From Erysipelotrichaceae bacterium (GTDB lineage: Bacteria > Bacillota_I > Bacilli_A > Erysipelotrichales > Erysipelotrichaceae): a DNA stretch of 12,654 bases. Shown piece after piece: positions 7,098 to 12,654 of this stretch (positions within the stretch are counted from its first letter, which is position 1; each line of letters begins with the position of its first letter). A program made the position numbers and the translations under genes. The DNA lies in NCBI GenBank assembly GCA_003543215.1, contig DPJD01000001.1, forward strand, positions 61,981 through 74,634, written 5' to 3'. A model generated the notes under the pieces. It made no database searches. It had not been told where the DNA came from and saw only the letters and a program-made list of their open reading frames with translations.

Positions 7098-8258
7098 ATG
7101 TTGAAGAAAAAAGGCTTAATGTTACAACTGATGTTTGTTTTTTTTGTGTTATTTATTGGTTTTTACATTCCAATGACACAACGTATCCCATTTCTTAAAA
7201 GCATTGGGTATTCTTATGAACGGATGAATATCATCTTTTCAATCCAAGCTGCTCTGGCATTTGTGTATCAACTGGTGTTTGGCTATCTCTGTGATAAGTA
7301 CCGAACCATCAAAAAATTCTTTATTGGAGCGCTGATCGTCGGTTCCATAGGAACATATTTGATGTTCACTGCGACACAAGAAGCTTTCTATTTCCATATC
7401 CTTACGATGGCTTTGATGGGCAGCTTCATCAATCTCAGTGTGGGTTTATTGGACTCATGGGCACTTGAAATCGATCCAGAAATACAACGCAATTATGGTG
7501 CGGTTCGTGCCATGGGAACTTTGGGTTGGATCGTGGGTGGTTTTGTCGTTACTTTGGTTTTAAATTACTTTGGTGTGGGATCTTTACCTTTAACTTATCT
7601 TATTCTTACAGGAATTGTTTTGCTTCTGACCTTTAATTTGAAGGATGCCATCAAGGAACATCGTTCGACACCCCTTCGTGTTAAAGACATGAAACAACTT
7701 TTGTTTTCAAAGCGTTATATGATCATTGTGTTTATTTTGTTATTTGCGATGATGGTGGCTAACAGCGACGGCTTGGTTGTGGTCATGAAAATGGAAGAAT
7801 TGAGTGCCACGGCGTTTCAAAAGAATTTCCGTTTCTCATCACAGGCTTTGGTTGAATTGCCATTACTATTTCTAGGCGCTAAATTATTGGATCGTTTCAA
7901 TCCTGTTAAATTACTTGGATTTGCGGTTGTCATGTACGCTGTTCGATTCATCGGTTATGCGTTCGCACCTACTGCCAATTGGATGATTGTTGCGGCACTT
8001 ATGCAAGCACTGACCTTTCCGATCTTGATGGTCGCAAGTAAGCAACTCATATTTAGAGAATCACCTTCACATCTTCGTTCTTCAGGACAGTTGTTTGCCT
8101 TGGCCATTTATAATGGTTTAGGCACTACGATGATTCCTTTGATCACGAATGCTTTGATTCGCATTGGAGGCATTAATTTCACACTCTTTGCTTTGGCTTC
8201 AATGATGATCATCCCCTTTGTGTTGGTACTCTATTTCTTGAAAATTGAGAATGCATAG
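7098..8258 (+). CDS. MFS transporter (MFS_1-like, LacY/HcaT-type)
   Basis: Integral membrane protein of 386 residues with about 12 hydrophobic segments, a usual MFS length. The first half holds a motif-A-like loop GYLCDKYRTIKK between segments 2 and 3. LLDSWALEIDPEIQRNYGAVRAMGTLGWIVGG and VRFIGYAFAPTANWMIVAALMQALTFPI resemble the MFS_1-like group that includes LacY and HcaT relatives. The second half has a matching loop near LLDRFNPVKLLG. The substrate cannot be told from sequence; the group includes sugar, nucleoside and aromatic-acid importers. ATG 7098 has GGTGGAG 8 bases upstream. It lies 35 bases after the cyclo-ligase gene without a terminator, so it may be read from the suf operon; transcription probably ends at the terminator at 8413-8446. 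Confidence 0.83.
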   Translation: MLKKKGLMLQLMFVFFVLFIGFYIPMTQRIPFLKSIGYSYERMNIIFSIQAALAFVYQLVFGYLCDKYRTIKKFFIGALIVGSIGTYLMFTATQEAFYFHILTMALMGSFINLSVGLLDSWALEIDPEIQRNYGAVRAMGTLGWIVGGFVVTLVLNYFGVGSLPLTYLILTGIVLLLTFNLKDAIKEHRSTPLRVKDMKQLLFSKRYMIIVFILLFAMMVANSDGLVVVMKMEELSATAFQKNFRFSSQALVELPLLFLGAKLLDRFNPVKLLGFAVVMYAVRFIGYAFAPTANWMIVAALMQALTFPILMVASKQLIFRESPSHLRSSGQLFALAIYNGLGTTMIPLITNALIRIGGINFTLFALASMMIIPFVLVLYFLKIENA

Positions 8259-8297
8259 TTTCACATATTTTCACATTGAACGGACAAACTCTTTACA
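8259..8297 (+). repeat. Short direct repeats TTTCACAT
   Basis: TTTCACAT occurs at 8259-8266 and 8269-8276, ten bases apart, directly after the MFS stop. A related TTTACACAT starts at 8292. Repeats on one helical face can be regulator sites, and they precede the candidate RNA at 8321. No promoter with good spacing was found beside them, so a role is unproven. Confidence 0.3.
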
Positions 8298-8320
8298 CAT
8301 TAGAGCAGTATATTGAGAGT

Positions 8321-8446
8321 GTAAGATAACTATCTTACCTGTACGATCTCTTTCATAATAACCCCCTTTAAAATAACGTACAGATTCCTTTCCCCTTTTA
8401 AGTAATAAGTTAAAGAAAAAAGACGGCGCCAAACGTCTTTTTTCTT
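8321..8446 (+). ncRNA. Candidate C-rich structured RNA A with intrinsic terminator
   Basis: A non-coding stretch with consistent structure. It holds a hairpin GTAAGATA-AC-TATCTTAC (8321-8338, perfect 8-bp arms with a 2-base loop) and a perfect 7-bp stem CTGTACG/CGTACAG (8339-8345 with 8377-8383). That stem closes a 31-base loop containing CCCCCTTT. A single-stranded-looking tail with CCTTTCCCC (8387-8395) follows, then a terminator. The unpaired C- and T-rich stretches are complementary to purine-rich Shine-Dalgarno sequences, as in several Firmicute regulatory sRNAs. The 5' end is uncertain because no convincing promoter was found. It may be a 3'-UTR-derived RNA of the suf-MFS transcript or its own gene. 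It matches no family I can name. Confidence 0.45.
8413..8446 (+). terminator. Intrinsic terminator after the MFS gene and RNA A
   Basis: A perfect 13-bp stem, AAGAAAAAAGACG (8413-8425) with CGTCTTTTTTCTT (8434-8446), encloses an 8-base loop GCGCCAAA. The A-tract/T-tract flanks make it usable in both directions, although no minus-strand gene ends here. It should end transcripts from the suf-MFS group. Confidence 0.85.
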
Positions 8447-8519
8447 GTCTACAATCGTGTGCATTTTATTGGAGCTTACAAATTAGTGATGTATTCGTCA
8501 TTAAAAAAGTGTTTTATTA

Positions 8520-8548
8520 TTGACAAATAAGTGTAGAATTTGTAAGAT
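8520..8548 (+). promoter_or_regulatory. Promoter of RNA B / Nudix leader
   Basis: A perfect -35 TTGACA (8520-8525), a 17-base spacer and a -10 TAAGAT (8543-8548, 4 of 6) place the start near 8555, the first G of the GGG that opens the leader structure. The -10 lies in a 10-base exact copy (TGTAAGATAA, 8541-8550) of the sequence at 8320-8329. Confidence 0.6.
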
Positions 8549-8554
8549 AAGAGT

Positions 8555-8679
8555 GGGTTCAGAACCCTAAATGTTTGATTCCCTGGACCATTCACTTCCC
8601 CCACCCATACGAATGGCCAGTAATCCCCCGATTATGAATCAAGCAAAAAAAAGAGGACGTCTAAGGACGTCTTTTCTTT
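8555..8679 (+). ncRNA. Candidate structured leader or sRNA B: three-way junction with C-rich loops
   Basis: Perfect or near-perfect pairings give a compact fold. P0 is GGGTT/AACCC (8555-8559, 8563-8567). P1 pairs 8573-8581 with 8636-8644 (9 bp, one G-T). P2 is CTGG-(A)-CCATTC (8583-8593) with GAATGG-CCAG (8611-8620) and a 17-base loop containing CCCCCACCC. P3 is TAATC/GATTA (8621-8625, 8630-8634) with loop CCCC. P2 and P3 abut, with single bases at the other joints, forming a three-way junction directly followed by a terminator that abuts the Nudix ribosome site. GTGGG (8553-8557) can alternatively pair with CCCAC in the P2 loop. This looks like a riboswitch/attenuator leader of the Nudix gene or a Shine-Dalgarno-targeting sRNA. 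I do not recognise a known class; the pairings are seen, the function is inferred. Confidence 0.55.
8652..8679 (+). terminator. Terminator abutting the Nudix Shine-Dalgarno
   Basis: GACGTC (8656-8661) pairs with GACGTC (8666-8671) around loop TAAG. The stem extends through AGAG with TTTT (two G-T pairs) to 8652/8675, and the run TTTTCTTT follows. The T-run ends at 8679 and the ribosome site GGAG starts at 8680. No promoter fits between it and the gene, so transcripts initiated upstream must read through it to express the Nudix protein. Confidence 0.7.
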
Positions 8680-8689
8680 GGAGATAACC

Positions 8690-9208
8690 ATGAAACTTAT
8701 TGCTCAACATGAAGATATTTTCTGGCCAGAAGAAACCATTGAATCGCTCCGTTTTACATCGCGCGTTTTTATTCGTAATCATGAAGGGAAATATGCCTTC
8801 TTAAGAATCGTGGGTGAGGATTTCTTGGGCTTACGCAATCACTTGGAAACCTGTGGGGGTGGTGTTGAGGCAGATGAAACATTTTTAGAAGCCGCCATAC
8901 GTGAAGTTGAAGAAGAAATTGGTTATACTGCAAAAAACTATCGTTTATTGGGATGTATCATTGATCGCTTGAATCCTATCCAACGTATGACTTGTTCTGT
9001 CTTTTTTGAGGCTGAGGCTGATGAACAATTGCCTGAGACCAATCGAACAGAAGAGGAAAAGATCTTGATTGATCAAGTTGTTTGGTTATCCCCTGATGAA
9101 GCGATTCGTCAATTCAGACATGCGGAGTCCAAGGTTGATGCTTGGGTCCATCGTCGTGATTTAAGAGCGTTCATCTACCTTTTGGAAAATCAAGACGAGA
9201 GCTGCTAA
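8690..9208 (+). CDS. Nudix hydrolase
   Basis: A 172-residue Nudix-family hydrolase, enzymes that cleave nucleoside diphosphates linked to another moiety using divalent metal. The full Nudix box is intact at residues 57-79: Gly57, Glu63, REVEEE at 71-76 and the closing IGY fit GX5EX7REUXEEXGU without exception. Before it lie strands such as SRVFIRN and HLETCGGG, and after it CIIDRLNPIQRMTCSVFFEAEA. The substrate is not readable; NTP clean-up, ADP-ribose or a nucleotide sugar are all possible. ATG 8690 has GGAG 6 bases upstream. A TTG at 8678 is in frame but would lie within the terminator T-run. Expression is probably governed by the structured leader ending at 8679. The 3' end overlaps the opposing mnmM gene by 48 bases. 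Confidence 0.9.
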   Translation: MKLIAQHEDIFWPEETIESLRFTSRVFIRNHEGKYAFLRIVGEDFLGLRNHLETCGGGVEADETFLEAAIREVEEEIGYTAKNYRLLGCIIDRLNPIQRMTCSVFFEAEADEQLPETNRTEEEKILIDQVVWLSPDEAIRQFRHAESKVDAWVHRRDLRAFIYLLENQDESC

Positions 9209-9703
9209 ATCATCATTTGGATAAGTATAGCTTTGGTCAAACCGAAGCTTTTTATTTTGGCGTAAATAGGATTCAATCCCTTGTGCTTCGAATAAGCCAC
9301 CCGCTTGTTTGCGATAGAGTGTCACGATCAAATAGGCTAAGGGACGCATCATTTCAATGCTTTTCGCAAGTGCAGCTAGACTCGATGTAAGGGAAGTGGT
9401 GATGTGTTCGTCCCCATTGGGTAAATACCCATTGTTCATCAGGACACCATCCAAGGATTCATGAATCACGGTGTCGAGCAAAGCGTGATCGATTTGATGA
9501 AATTCATGGTCTGGATAATCCTTGCATTTTTCTTCGGAACGCTCGATTGCCAAGGCTTGGATATCAAGGCCGAGAACACGATGTCCTCTTTGAAGACAGA
9601 ATAAAGCATCGTTGCCGTTACCCAATGTCAGATCTAAAAGTGTGGAGGTTTTTGTGAACGTATTCTTGATAAACAGATGGACGAAGCTCGTTACGCGAAG
9701 CAT
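9161..9703 (-). CDS. mnmM: tRNA 5-aminomethyl-2-thiouridine methyltransferase MnmM (YtqB)
   Basis: Class I SAM-dependent methyltransferase of the YtqB family (Pfam 'putative rRNA methylase'), shown in B. subtilis and S. aureus to methylate nm5s2U to mnm5s2U at the wobble position of tRNAs for Lys, Glu and Gln. Seen: N-terminal helix SFVHLFIKN, SAM-binding DLTLGNGND (24-32), acidic Asp47 after strand 2 in LGLDIQ, and the family motif NNGYLPNGDEHITTS (90-104), usually NLGYLPGGD. It has 180 residues, close to the usual 185-200. ATG 9701-9703 has AAGGAG 4 bases upstream and overlaps the end of mnmL by 13 bases, so the two are coupled. Its 3' end lies within the convergent Nudix gene. Confidence 0.88.
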   Translation of the reverse strand: MLRVTSFVHLFIKNTFTKTSTLLDLTLGNGNDALFCLQRGHRVLGLDIQALAIERSEEKCKDYPDHEFHQIDHALLDTVIHESLDGVLMNNGYLPNGDEHITTSLTSSLAALAKSIEMMRPLAYLIVTLYRKQAGGLFEAQGIESYLRQNKKLRFDQSYTYPNDDLAALVLIFQKVDERS

Positions 9704-10629
9704 AAGTCTCCTTGATAAACATCCAGCGCTGCCATGCGCTTGTCAATACCATTTAAGACATTGATTTTCTGTTTGATCCATTGGGGTTCAATCAAATCCG
9801 TGGGGCTATAGTCGCCTGTTAAACGTAAGATTGCGACTTCAGCAGGAATATGTCTCAATTGATTCACAACCAAATCAATATAGGATTCCATATCCAATAA
9901 TGTATAAGGTTTGATTTGATGTTCCATGGCTAAGCGTGTATTTTCTAGTAAGTTCAACATATGTATCTTAATTCCGTAAGGTTTGAGTTGACCAATACGT
10001 TGTACGGTTTCAAGCATCTGTTCTGTTGTCTCAGTAGGATAGCCATTCATCACATGCACAATCAATTTAAGATTTGTCTGTTTTAATCGTTTAAAGACAG
10101 TTTCAAATTGGGCATAGGTATATCCTCGATTCATATGTTTAGCACTTTCGTCATGAATGCTTTGTAGACCTAATTCAAGATAGACATCCTTAATTTGTGT
10201 CAAACCATCTAAATATTGAATGATATCTTCATCCAAACAATCAATACGTGTCGCGATGGCAAGCGCTACGACATCGGGATGATGAATGAAGGGTTCATAG
10301 ATTTGTTTAAGTTGGTTTAGGGGAGCGTAGGTGTTGGTAAAGGCTTGAAAATAGGCAATGGCTTTGGCGTCAGGCCATTTCTTTCGTTGTATCGCAACAC
10401 CGCGATCAAATTGTTCAAGTAGATTAAGACTTGTATTGCCTTGGAAATCGCCACTGCCGATCTCATTACAAAAACTACAACCTCCGAAGGCAACTTTGCC
10501 ATCACGATTGGGACAGGTGAAACCAGCATTCAAACCAACTTTAAATACTTTGAATCCATAGTGTTTACGTGTCTCGTAGTTGAAGGTATGGTAACGCTTA
10601 TTGTCGTTGGAAAAGGGGAATTTATTCAT
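9691..10629 (-). CDS. mnmL: Radical SAM protein MnmL (YtqA), tRNA wobble-uridine modification
   Basis: Radical SAM enzyme of the YtqA/TIGR01212 group. In B. subtilis and S. mutans it has been implicated in turning cmnm5s2U into nm5s2U, the substrate of MnmM encoded next to it. Seen: the N-terminal RYHTFNYETRKHYGFKVFKV, and the [4Fe-4S] ligands Cys39, Cys51 and Cys54 in TCPNRDGKVAFGGCSFC, the spacing peculiar to this group. The downstream LGLQSIHDESAKHMNRGYT and KIHMLNLLENTRL segments are typical of the radical SAM barrel. At 312 residues it is of normal length. ATG 10627-10629 is preferred because the family starts here; a TTG at 10650 would add seven residues. Neither has a clear Shine-Dalgarno. 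The required Fe-S cluster would come from the SUF system in this window. Confidence 0.9.
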   Translation of the reverse strand: MNKFPFSNDNKRYHTFNYETRKHYGFKVFKVGLNAGFTCPNRDGKVAFGGCSFCNEIGSGDFQGNTSLNLLEQFDRGVAIQRKKWPDAKAIAYFQAFTNTYAPLNQLKQIYEPFIHHPDVVALAIATRIDCLDEDIIQYLDGLTQIKDVYLELGLQSIHDESAKHMNRGYTYAQFETVFKRLKQTNLKLIVHVMNGYPTETTEQMLETVQRIGQLKPYGIKIHMLNLLENTRLAMEHQIKPYTLLDMESYIDLVVNQLRHIPAEVAILRLTGDYSPTDLIEPQWIKQKINVLNGIDKRMAALDVYQGDLCFA

Positions 10630-10635
10630 GATGGT

Positions 10636-10641
10636 ATTGTA
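10636..10641 (-). promoter_or_regulatory. Possible -10 element of mnmL
   Basis: On the minus strand TACAAT (10641-10636) lies only 6 bases before ATG 10629, which would make the mRNA start at or next to the start codon (leaderless). A second -10-like TATAAC at 10678-10673 would give a leader of about 37 bases. Neither has a good -35. The absence of a Shine-Dalgarno fits the leaderless option. Confidence 0.3.
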
Positions 10642-10651
10642 GCACAGCAAC

Positions 10652-10680
10652 TTGCTTTTTGAAGTCTTGTTCGTTATACT
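10652..10680 (+). promoter_or_regulatory. Promoter of the T-box/leuS transcript
   Basis: TTGCTT (10652-10657), 17 bases, then TATACT (10675-10680, 5 of 6) place the start near 10687, which is where T-box stem I begins. It is divergent from and overlaps the mnmL promoter region. Confidence 0.55.
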
Positions 10681-10686
10681 TTAAAT

Positions 10687-10886
10687 GATGCGTCGATAAA
10701 CAGTAGTAAGAAGCAAATGGACATTTAGAAAGTTGTGGGATGATGGAACACAACCGAAAAACTTCTGAACTCGGTTTTGAGCTTAAAAGACAAAATCTTT
10801 TACGGACCCCCGTTATCGGATCAAGTGCACATGTGTGAACTAAGGTGGTACCGCGAGTAATCTCGTCCTTGGCGGACCTTTTTTTA
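10687..10886 (+). promoter_or_regulatory. Leucine T-box riboswitch upstream of leuS
   Basis: A tRNA-sensing leader that lets leuS transcription continue when uncharged tRNA-Leu builds up. The hallmark T-box AAGGTGGTACCGCG is at 10842-10855, with the terminator stem and T-run following. Upstream, stem I shows AGTAGTAAG near the base, an apical arm GTTGTG/CACAAC and a distal loop GGATGATGGAA. The specifier loop GAACTCGG holds CTC at 10770-10772, a Leu codon followed by a purine as expected. A 7-bp hairpin TAAAAGA/TCTTTTA forms the middle stem (about 10784-10802). The start is estimated from the promoter. The specifier assignment is inferred from context and the downstream gene. Confidence 0.9.
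10842..10885 (+). terminator. T-box terminator
   Basis: The terminator conformation pairs AAGGT (10842-10846) with ACCTT (10876-10880), CCGC (10851-10854) with GCGG (10872-10875) and GAG with CTC around loop TAAT, followed by a T-run to 10885. Its 5' arm includes the T-box bulge sequence, which in the antiterminator form binds the tRNA acceptor end. Confidence 0.75.
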
Positions 10887-10900
10887 TTATAGGAGGCAAA

Positions 10901-12654
10901 ATGAAAGATCATCTTAAGATTGAACCCAAATGGCAAGCCTTTTGGGAAAAGAACGAAACGTTCAAAACCAATGTATGGGACTTTGATAAACCCAAAGCCT
11001 ATATCTTGGACATGTTTCCGTATCCAAGTGGAGCTGGACTTCATGTAGGCCATCCAGAAGGCTATACGGCAACAGACATCATCTCGCGTATGAAACGCAT
11101 GCAGGGTTATAATGTCCTTCATCCCATGGGTTGGGATGCTTTTGGTTTGCCTGCGGAACAATATGCCTTGAATACAGGTCATCATCCTGCAGATTTTACA
11201 AAGAAGAACATTGAAACCTTCAAGAGTCAAATCAAAGCGTTGGGGCTTTCTTATGATTGGTCCAAAGAAATCTCCACAACCGATCCTGAGTATTACAAGT
11301 GGACCCAATGGATTTTTGTCCAGCTTTACAATAAGGGTTTGGCTTATGTGGATGAGATTCCTGTCAACTGGTGCCCAGAGTTGGGAACGGTTTTGGCTAA
11401 CGAAGAAGTCATCGATGGTAAATCAGAACGTGGTAATTTTCCAGTTTATCGTGTCCCAATGCGCCAATGGGTTCTAAGAATCACAGAATATGCGGAACGC
11501 TTATTGGAAGACTTGGACTTGGTTGAATGGCCAGTCAGCACCAAAGAAATGCAGATCAATTGGATCGGTAAATCCGTTGGGGCAAATGTTGTCTTTAAAG
11601 TCGACCAACATGATTTGGAGTTCACCGTTTTCACAACACGGAGTGACACCTTATTTGGAGCGACCTATTGTGTTTTGGCACCTGAACATCCATTTGTCTC
11701 GCAAATCACCACAGCTGATCAAAAAGCAGATGTGGAAGCGTACATTCAAGCTTGTGCAACGAAATCCGATCTACAACGTACAGAACTCAATAAAGAAAAA
11801 ACCGGTGTCTTTACTGGTGCCTATGCGCTAAATCCTGCGAACCAGCAATTGGTTCCAATTTGGATTGCGGATTATGTCTTGGCAAGTTATGGAACAGGGG
11901 CCATCATGGCTGTACCTGCACATGATGAGCGTGACTATGAATTTGCGAAGAAGTTTGGACTTGAAATCGTAGCTGTTCTAGAAGGTGGCGATATTGAAAA
12001 CGCTGCTTTCACAGGCGATGGTTTACACATCAATTCCGAATTCTTAAATGGTTTGAATAAAGAAGATGCCTTGAAAACCATGAATACTTGGTTGGTGGAA
12101 CACAAATGTGGTGAAGCCAAAGTCAGTTATAAGCTTCGTGACTGGTTGTTTTCACGCCAACGTTACTGGGGTGAACCCATTCCAATCGTATTGATGGAAG
12201 ATGGGACCAAGCGTACGGTTGATATCAGTGAATTGCCATTAGAGCTTCCAGCAGTAGACAACTATAAACCATCGGATAAGGGTGAAAGTCCTTTGTCCAA
12301 TGCAGGTGCATGGTTGGATGTGGAAATCGATGGCATCAAAGGCAAACGTGAAACCAATACCATGCCACAATGGGCTGGAAGTTGTTGGTACTACTTAAGA
12401 TACATCGATCCACGTAATGACGATGCGATTGCGGCAAGTGAACTCTTGAAACACTGGTTGCCTGTCGATCTATATGTCGGTGGTGCGGAACATGCGGTCT
12501 TACATCTACTCTATGCGCGTTTCTGGCATAAGGTCTTGTATGATATCGGTGTCGTGCCAACAAAGGAACCCTTTGCCAAACTCTTCCACCAAGGCATGAT
12601 TCTCGGTGAGAATGGTGAAAAGATGAGTAAATCCAGAGGCAATGTCATCAATCC
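10901..12654 (+). CDS. leuS: Leucyl-tRNA synthetase (partial, 3' end outside the window)
   Basis: Class Ia synthetase that charges tRNA-Leu. The frame runs from ATG 10901 to the right edge, giving 584 residues of an expected 800 or so. Seen: the HIGH motif as HVGH (48-51) in PSGAGLHVGHPEGY; NWCPELGTVLANEEV in the zinc-region equivalent, with only one cysteine; and KEMQINWIGKS before the CP1 editing domain. The editing pocket includes FTTRSDTLFG (244-253, Ser248 where Pro or Ala is common) and GTGAIMAVPAHDERD (331-345) with its conserved Asp. QWAGSCWYYLRYIDP, GGAEHAVLHLLYARFW and KMSKS (574-578) follow. The anticodon-binding and C-terminal domains lie outside. AGGAGG 4 bases upstream supports the start. 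Control is by the T-box. Confidence 0.97.
   Translation, partial: MKDHLKIEPKWQAFWEKNETFKTNVWDFDKPKAYILDMFPYPSGAGLHVGHPEGYTATDIISRMKRMQGYNVLHPMGWDAFGLPAEQYALNTGHHPADFTKKNIETFKSQIKALGLSYDWSKEISTTDPEYYKWTQWIFVQLYNKGLAYVDEIPVNWCPELGTVLANEEVIDGKSERGNFPVYRVPMRQWVLRITEYAERLLEDLDLVEWPVSTKEMQINWIGKSVGANVVFKVDQHDLEFTVFTTRSDTLFGATYCVLAPEHPFVSQITTADQKADVEAYIQACATKSDLQRTELNKEKTGVFTGAYALNPANQQLVPIWIADYVLASYGTGAIMAVPAHDERDYEFAKKFGLEIVAVLEGGDIENAAFTGDGLHINSEFLNGLNKEDALKTMNTWLVEHKCGEAKVSYKLRDWLFSRQRYWGEPIPIVLMEDGTKRTVDISELPLELPAVDNYKPSDKGESPLSNAGAWLDVEIDGIKGKRETNTMPQWAGSCWYYLRYIDPRNDDAIAASELLKHWLPVDLYVGGAEHAVLHLLYARFWHKVLYDIGVVPTKEPFAKLFHQGMILGENGEKMSKSRGNVIN

Noticed and set aside
8555..8679. Known riboswitch classes tied to Nudix or purine genes (ykkC subtypes, purine riboswitch)
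   Set aside because: The three-way junction invites comparison with purine riboswitches, but the conserved core bases (such as TATA and TACC-type joins) are missing, and the ykkC GGGA/ACGA signatures are not seen.
8571..8687. A 38-codon open frame (MFDSLDHSLPPP...) running through RNA B and its terminator
   Set aside because: It has no ribosome site, its sequence is explained by base-paired helices and the terminator, and the Pro-rich codons come from the C-rich loops. It could still be a leader peptide, but nothing supports translation.
8678..8689. TTG start adding four residues to the Nudix protein
   Set aside because: The codon lies in the terminator T-run and overlaps the ribosome site used by ATG 8690.
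10441..10662. Plus-strand frames opposite mnmL (10358-10662)
   Set aside because: They lie antisense to a well-supported radical SAM gene and have no recognisable protein features.
10622..11308. Long minus-strand open frame of 228 codons opposite the T-box and leuS
   Set aside because: It is the shadow of leuS and a structured leader; no family resemblance or ribosome site.
1..12654. Alternative code with TGA read as Trp, CRISPR arrays, insertion sequences, tRNA or rRNA genes
   Set aside because: The YCII gene ends naturally at TGA and proteins use TGG for Trp. No regular repeat-spacer pattern, transposase, terminal inverted repeats or cloverleaf/rRNA sequence was found.

Overview
The window comes from a low-to-mid GC Firmicute. 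The evidence is a sufCDSUB iron-sulfur operon in the Firmicutes gene order, strong Shine-Dalgarno sites, a leucine T-box in front of leuS, an mnmL-mnmM (ytqA-ytqB) pair and PrsA-like secretion chaperones. The general style (SUF next to 5-formyl-THF cyclo-ligase, short intergenic spaces) fits an Erysipelotrichia-type organism, but that placement is an inference and no marker gene here settles it. TGA works as an ordinary stop codon.

Left part (1-1677, all minus strand): a lipoprotein cut by the left edge follows, after 2 bases, a membrane-anchored PpiC-type peptidyl-prolyl isomerase. They look like a two-gene unit for folding exported proteins. Upstream is a small YCII-family protein. It diverges from the SUF operon across a 156-bp spacer holding two extended -10 promoters and copies of an AACAYGGT motif, one pair forming a likely operator at the suf start site.

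Centre (1834-8446, plus strand): sufC, sufD, sufS, sufU and sufB encode a complete SufBCD scaffold plus the SufS desulfurase and SufU sulfur carrier. Most junctions overlap by 11-14 bases. SufD is unusually short (265 residues) and SufC carries a C-terminal extension. A 5-formyltetrahydrofolate cyclo-ligase gene starts inside the sufB stop codon, and an MFS transporter follows after 35 bases. A strong terminator at 8413-8446 ends the group.

The 431-bp gap between the MFS gene and the Nudix gene (8259-8689) is not empty. It holds two structured, C-rich, terminator-ended RNA candidates. The second has a good promoter, a compact three-way junction with C-rich loops, and a terminator whose last base touches the Nudix gene's Shine-Dalgarno. 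That layout suggests an unassigned attenuator or riboswitch, or an sRNA with read-through into the Nudix gene. This is the most interesting part of the window.

Right part: the Nudix gene converges on and overlaps the minus-strand mnmL-mnmM operon, which encodes the enzymes that finish mnm5s2U at the tRNA wobble position in Gram-positives. Divergent from mnmL is a T-box leader with a CTC (Leu) specifier and a terminator, followed by leuS, cut by the right edge just after its KMSKS motif.
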